Source: Saccharospirillum sp040881935
GTDB taxonomy: Bacteria > Pseudomonadota > Gammaproteobacteria > Pseudomonadales > Natronospirillaceae
Direction of reading: 5' to 3'
DNA: 64,000 bases
NCBI RefSeq assembly: GCF_040881935.1
Contig: NZ_JBBECH010000072.1
Location: 15,464-79,463, forward strand
The notes beneath the pieces are model-generated. The model saw only the letters and a list, made by a program, of their open reading frames with translations, was not told the origin of the DNA and ran no database searches. The position numbers were made by a program, and so were the translations under genes. Every line of letters begins with the position of its first letter. Positions within the stretch are counted from its first letter, which is position 1. Shown one piece after another: positions 61,865 to 64,000 of the stretch.

Positions 61865-62694
61865 CAGCTCACCTCGTGTTTTTGTTTCAGCAGGCGGTCC
61901 AGCACAATGGCCAGCAACACGATAGCCAGACCCGCTTCAAAGCCACTGGCAATGTCTACCGTATTCAGTGCCCGCACAACCGGACGACCCAGGCCATTGG
62001 CACCGACCAGCGCAGAGATCACCACCATCGATAACGACAGCATAATGCACTGAGTAATGCCCGCCGCTATGCTAGAGGCCGCCGCTGGCAATTCAATTCG
62101 CCACAATAATTGCCGGTTGGAACACCCAAAGGATTTTCCGGCTTCAACCAACTCTTTGGGCACCTGGAAGATACCGAGATAGGTCAGACGAATCGGCGCC
62201 GCAATGGAAAATACAATGGTCGCAATTAACCCGGGTACTACACCCAGACCAAACAGCGTCAGCGTCGGAATCAAGTAAACAAAGGTCGGCACCGTTTGCA
62301 TCAAATCCAGCACCGGGCGCAACAGGGTATAGAGCAACGGTCTGTGTGCCGCCGCGATGCCAATCGGCACCCCGATCAGTACGCACAGGCTGGTCGCGCA
62401 CACAACCATGACCAGCGTTTCTATCGTTGCTTCCCAGTACCCCAGATTCCAGATCAACAGAAAGGAAAAAAGGGTAAAAACCGTCAGCCCGGTGCTGCGG
62501 CGCAACCACTGGGCAAAGACGCCAGTGATCGCAATGAACAGCCAGGGCGGTAGTAAAAGCAGGTTGTCGGTTGCGCCGTCTATCAACCATTCCAGAGCTA
62601 TCGCCAGGCTGTCAAAAAACCAGGCACCGGAATCGACCAGCCAATCGACAAAGCGCTCCATGGTTCTACCCAGAGGCAGTTTATAAGCTTCCAT
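61864..62694 (-). CDS. choW: Choline ABC transporter permease
   Basis: 276 residues, about seven hydrophobic segments. VMVVCATSLCVLIGVPIGIA, RPVLDLMQTVPTFVYLIP and the EAA-type loop VEAGKSFGCSNRQLLWRIEL match ChoW/ProW. Middle gene of choX-choW-choV. Confidence 0.93.
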   Translation of the reverse strand: MEAYKLPLGRTMERFVDWLVDSGAWFFDSLAIALEWLIDGATDNLLLLPPWLFIAITGVFAQWLRRSTGLTVFTLFSFLLIWNLGYWEATIETLVMVVCATSLCVLIGVPIGIAAAHRPLLYTLLRPVLDLMQTVPTFVYLIPTLTLFGLGVVPGLIATIVFSIAAPIRLTYLGIFQVPKELVEAGKSFGCSNRQLLWRIELPAAASSIAAGITQCIMLSLSMVVISALVGANGLGRPVVRALNTVDIASGFEAGLAIVLLAIVLDRLLKQKHEVS

Positions 62695-62718
62695 AGTCAG
62701 TCTCAGTCTCGTTGAAGG

Positions 62719-62740
62719 GAGCGGCCCCGGAAGGCCGCTC
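62719..62740 (-). terminator. Attenuating hairpin between choX and choW
   Basis: GAGCGGCC-N6-GGCCGCTC in the 63-base gap after the binding-protein gene, without a strong T-run. Such hairpins commonly reduce expression of permease and ATPase relative to the binding protein. Confidence 0.5.
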
Positions 62741-62757
62741 AGTCATCGGGCAGGCGT

Positions 62758-63693
62758 TTATTGCAGTGAGGCTTTGGCAACCGGTGTCGCGGCGTCACCG
62801 TCCAGTGTGGTTACGCCATCGAGCCAGACGTCGAGCACATCACTGTTGGCGGCAAGCCATTGAGTAGCGGCATCGTTGGGGCGCATGCCTTCGTCAAGAA
62901 TCAACGCCATCACTTCGTTTTCCATGGCCAGCGTAAACGTCTGGTTCTTTAACAAGCGACCAACATTGGCGCATTCTTCGGCATAACCTTTACGAACGTT
63001 GGTATGCACGGTGGCACCACCGTAATTGGGGCCGAAATAGTCGTCGCCACCGTCGAGGTAAGCAAGATCAAAATTGGCGTTCATCGGGTGTGGTTCCCAG
63101 CCCAGGAAAACAATCCAGTTGTCACGGCGATCTGCACGGCCTACCTGGGACAACATGCCCGATTCGCTGGATTCAACCACTTCAAAGTCACCCAACCCGA
63201 ACGCATTCTGGTCAATCATGTTCTGGATCAGACGGTTACCATCGTTGCCCGGTTCGATGCCATAAATCTGGTTATCGAATTCATCGGCGTACTCGGCGAT
63301 ATCCGCGAACGATCGAACACCCGCGTCATACACATGCTGAGGCACGGCCAGGGTATACTTGGCGCCTTCCAGATTGGTACCCAGAATATCGATGGTGCCG
63401 GCATCGCGGTAGGGTGCGATATCCGCTTCCATGGTCGGCATCCAGTTACCCAGAAATACATCGATATCACCGTTTTCAAGTGAACGGTAGGTCACGGGCA
63501 CCGACAGCAACTGACTGTCAGTTTCATAACCAATGCTTTCCAGTACAACGGAGGTCAGCGCCGTCGTCGCGGTGATGTCGGTCCAACCAACGTCGGCAAA
63601 ACGGACTTCTTCACAGGTATTGGCCATGGCCAGGCCCGCGGTGCCCGTCAGTGCAATGGCAGCGGTGAGTTTCTTTGCGATTGAAATAGTCAT
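62758..63693 (-). CDS. choX: Choline-binding periplasmic protein
   Basis: 311 residues with signal peptide (to about residue 25, LAMANT). EEVRFADVGWTDITATTALT, GNWMPTMEADI and FLGWEPHPMNANFDLAYLDG match ChoX-type proteins, whose aromatic residues cage the trimethylammonium group. No betaine-synthesis or degradation genes are in view; choline may be used for osmoprotection or as carbon source. Confidence 0.92.
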   Translation of the reverse strand: MTISIAKKLTAAIALTGTAGLAMANTCEEVRFADVGWTDITATTALTSVVLESIGYETDSQLLSVPVTYRSLENGDIDVFLGNWMPTMEADIAPYRDAGTIDILGTNLEGAKYTLAVPQHVYDAGVRSFADIAEYADEFDNQIYGIEPGNDGNRLIQNMIDQNAFGLGDFEVVESSESGMLSQVGRADRRDNWIVFLGWEPHPMNANFDLAYLDGGDDYFGPNYGGATVHTNVRKGYAEECANVGRLLKNQTFTLAMENEVMALILDEGMRPNDAATQWLAANSDVLDVWLDGVTTLDGDAATPVAKASLQ

Positions 63694-64000
63694 CGTTACT
63701 ATCCTCTTTTTACTCGGTTAATGTCTTCTATGACGATCCTGAGGGCCAGGCATCCCTTGTTGCCAGCCTGACAATCCGTCTTGCTGGCCTGACCTTGCTC
63801 TACTTTTCACCTCATCGTGTGAACTTCGTTACTCAAGTTTCGGCGTTCAGCTCACCTCAAAGGCGTTGGCCCGCACCGGATAACGGGTATGCCTCTGTGG
63901 GGTCGGCGTAAATCCGTCCATGGAGCCTAGGCCGCAGCATCCATACTGCGGACTACCCCACAGAGGCATACCCGGCACCCGGTGCTAGTCTCCCTAGCGA
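63694..64000. other. Region upstream of choX with repeat copy 6
   Basis: 307 bases to the window edge. AGAGGA precedes choX. Repeat copy 6 is at 63873-63985. No BetI-type operator recognised. Confidence 0.5.
63873..63985 (+). repeat. Structured intergenic repeat, copy 6
   Basis: Arms 63873-63902 and 63956-63985 match inversely at 27 of 30 (copy-specific part CGGGTATGCCTCTGTGGGG). Core of 53 bases with TCGGCGTAAATCCGTCC, TCCATGGA and the hairpin CCGCAGCATCCATACTGCGG, which carries one mismatch. Confidence 0.93.

Noticed and set aside
1..64000. Phage, insertion sequence, CRISPR, tRNA or rRNA content
   Set aside because: No integrase or transposase frame, no regularly spaced short repeats, and no tRNA or rRNA sequence was recognised on either strand.

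Overview
The window looks like chromosomal DNA of a free-living, probably marine or moderately halophilic gammaproteobacterium of the Oceanospirillales/Saccharospirillaceae type. This is inferred from gene order and protein style: hemA-prfA-prmC opposite a TPR lipoprotein-lolB pair, fabA-fabB, mreBCD-maf-rng-yhdP-nit opposite gatCAB, acidic periplasmic binding proteins, and choline uptake. About 58 genes are packed on both strands. I see no phage, insertion sequence, CRISPR array, tRNA or rRNA.

Layout. 0-3.4 kb: partial cyclic-nucleotide-binding protein, lnt, rlmJ. 3.9-11.6 kb: a LIV-type amino-acid ABC transporter (two ATPases, two permeases), then aspA, a divergent HypT-like LysR gene and the transporter's likely binding protein. 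11.9-15.7 kb: a periplasmic M23 peptidase fused to an alpha/beta hydrolase, a relic of acetate kinase, a 2-hydroxyacid dehydrogenase and a MaoC hydratase. 15.8-21.8 kb: prmC, prfA and hemA against TPR protein-lolB; ispE, the usual next gene, is absent. 22-25.5 kb: a PlsC-like acyltransferase, a RutR-like regulator and guanine deaminase. 25.6-28.8 kb: a sensor-kinase relic, fabA-fabB and galU. 29.2-33.1 kb: an amino-acid export cluster (two LysE proteins, MocR regulator, RarD) with an alanyl-tRNA-editing relic. 33.4-36.2 kb: DUF1338 enzyme, frameshifted VOC gene, NRDE protein, nitrilase. 36.2-45 kb: yhdP, rng, maf, mreD, mreC, mreB. 45.4-50.9 kb: gatCAB, a serine hydrolase and a YghX-like dienelactone hydrolase. 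51-55.5 kb: azlCD, AlgH, MoeB, Grx4 and argF. 55.5-63.7 kb: EamA exporter, GcvA-like LysR gene, an Lpd/MerA-like flavoprotein, DUF1499 protein, RarD, and choV-choW-choX.

The most striking feature is not a gene. Six intergenic copies of a ~110-bp element share a nearly fixed 52-53-bp core (two small hairpins) flanked by 28-30-bp arms whose sequence differs from copy to copy, yet in each copy the two arms pair with each other. All six lie in the same orientation, whatever the direction of the neighbouring genes. Such compensated arms point to selection on a folded DNA or RNA structure, or to a copying mechanism that regenerates the arms.

Second-tier observations: the M23-hydrolase fusion, several decayed gene fragments in intergenic DNA (ackA, sensor kinase, alanyl-tRNA editing, VOC), an mreC with no standard start codon, a 15-bp sequence beginning at the stop codon of two unrelated genes, and a perfect 24-bp-stem bidirectional terminator between fabB and galU. 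All functional calls come from reading the protein sequences; no database search was run.
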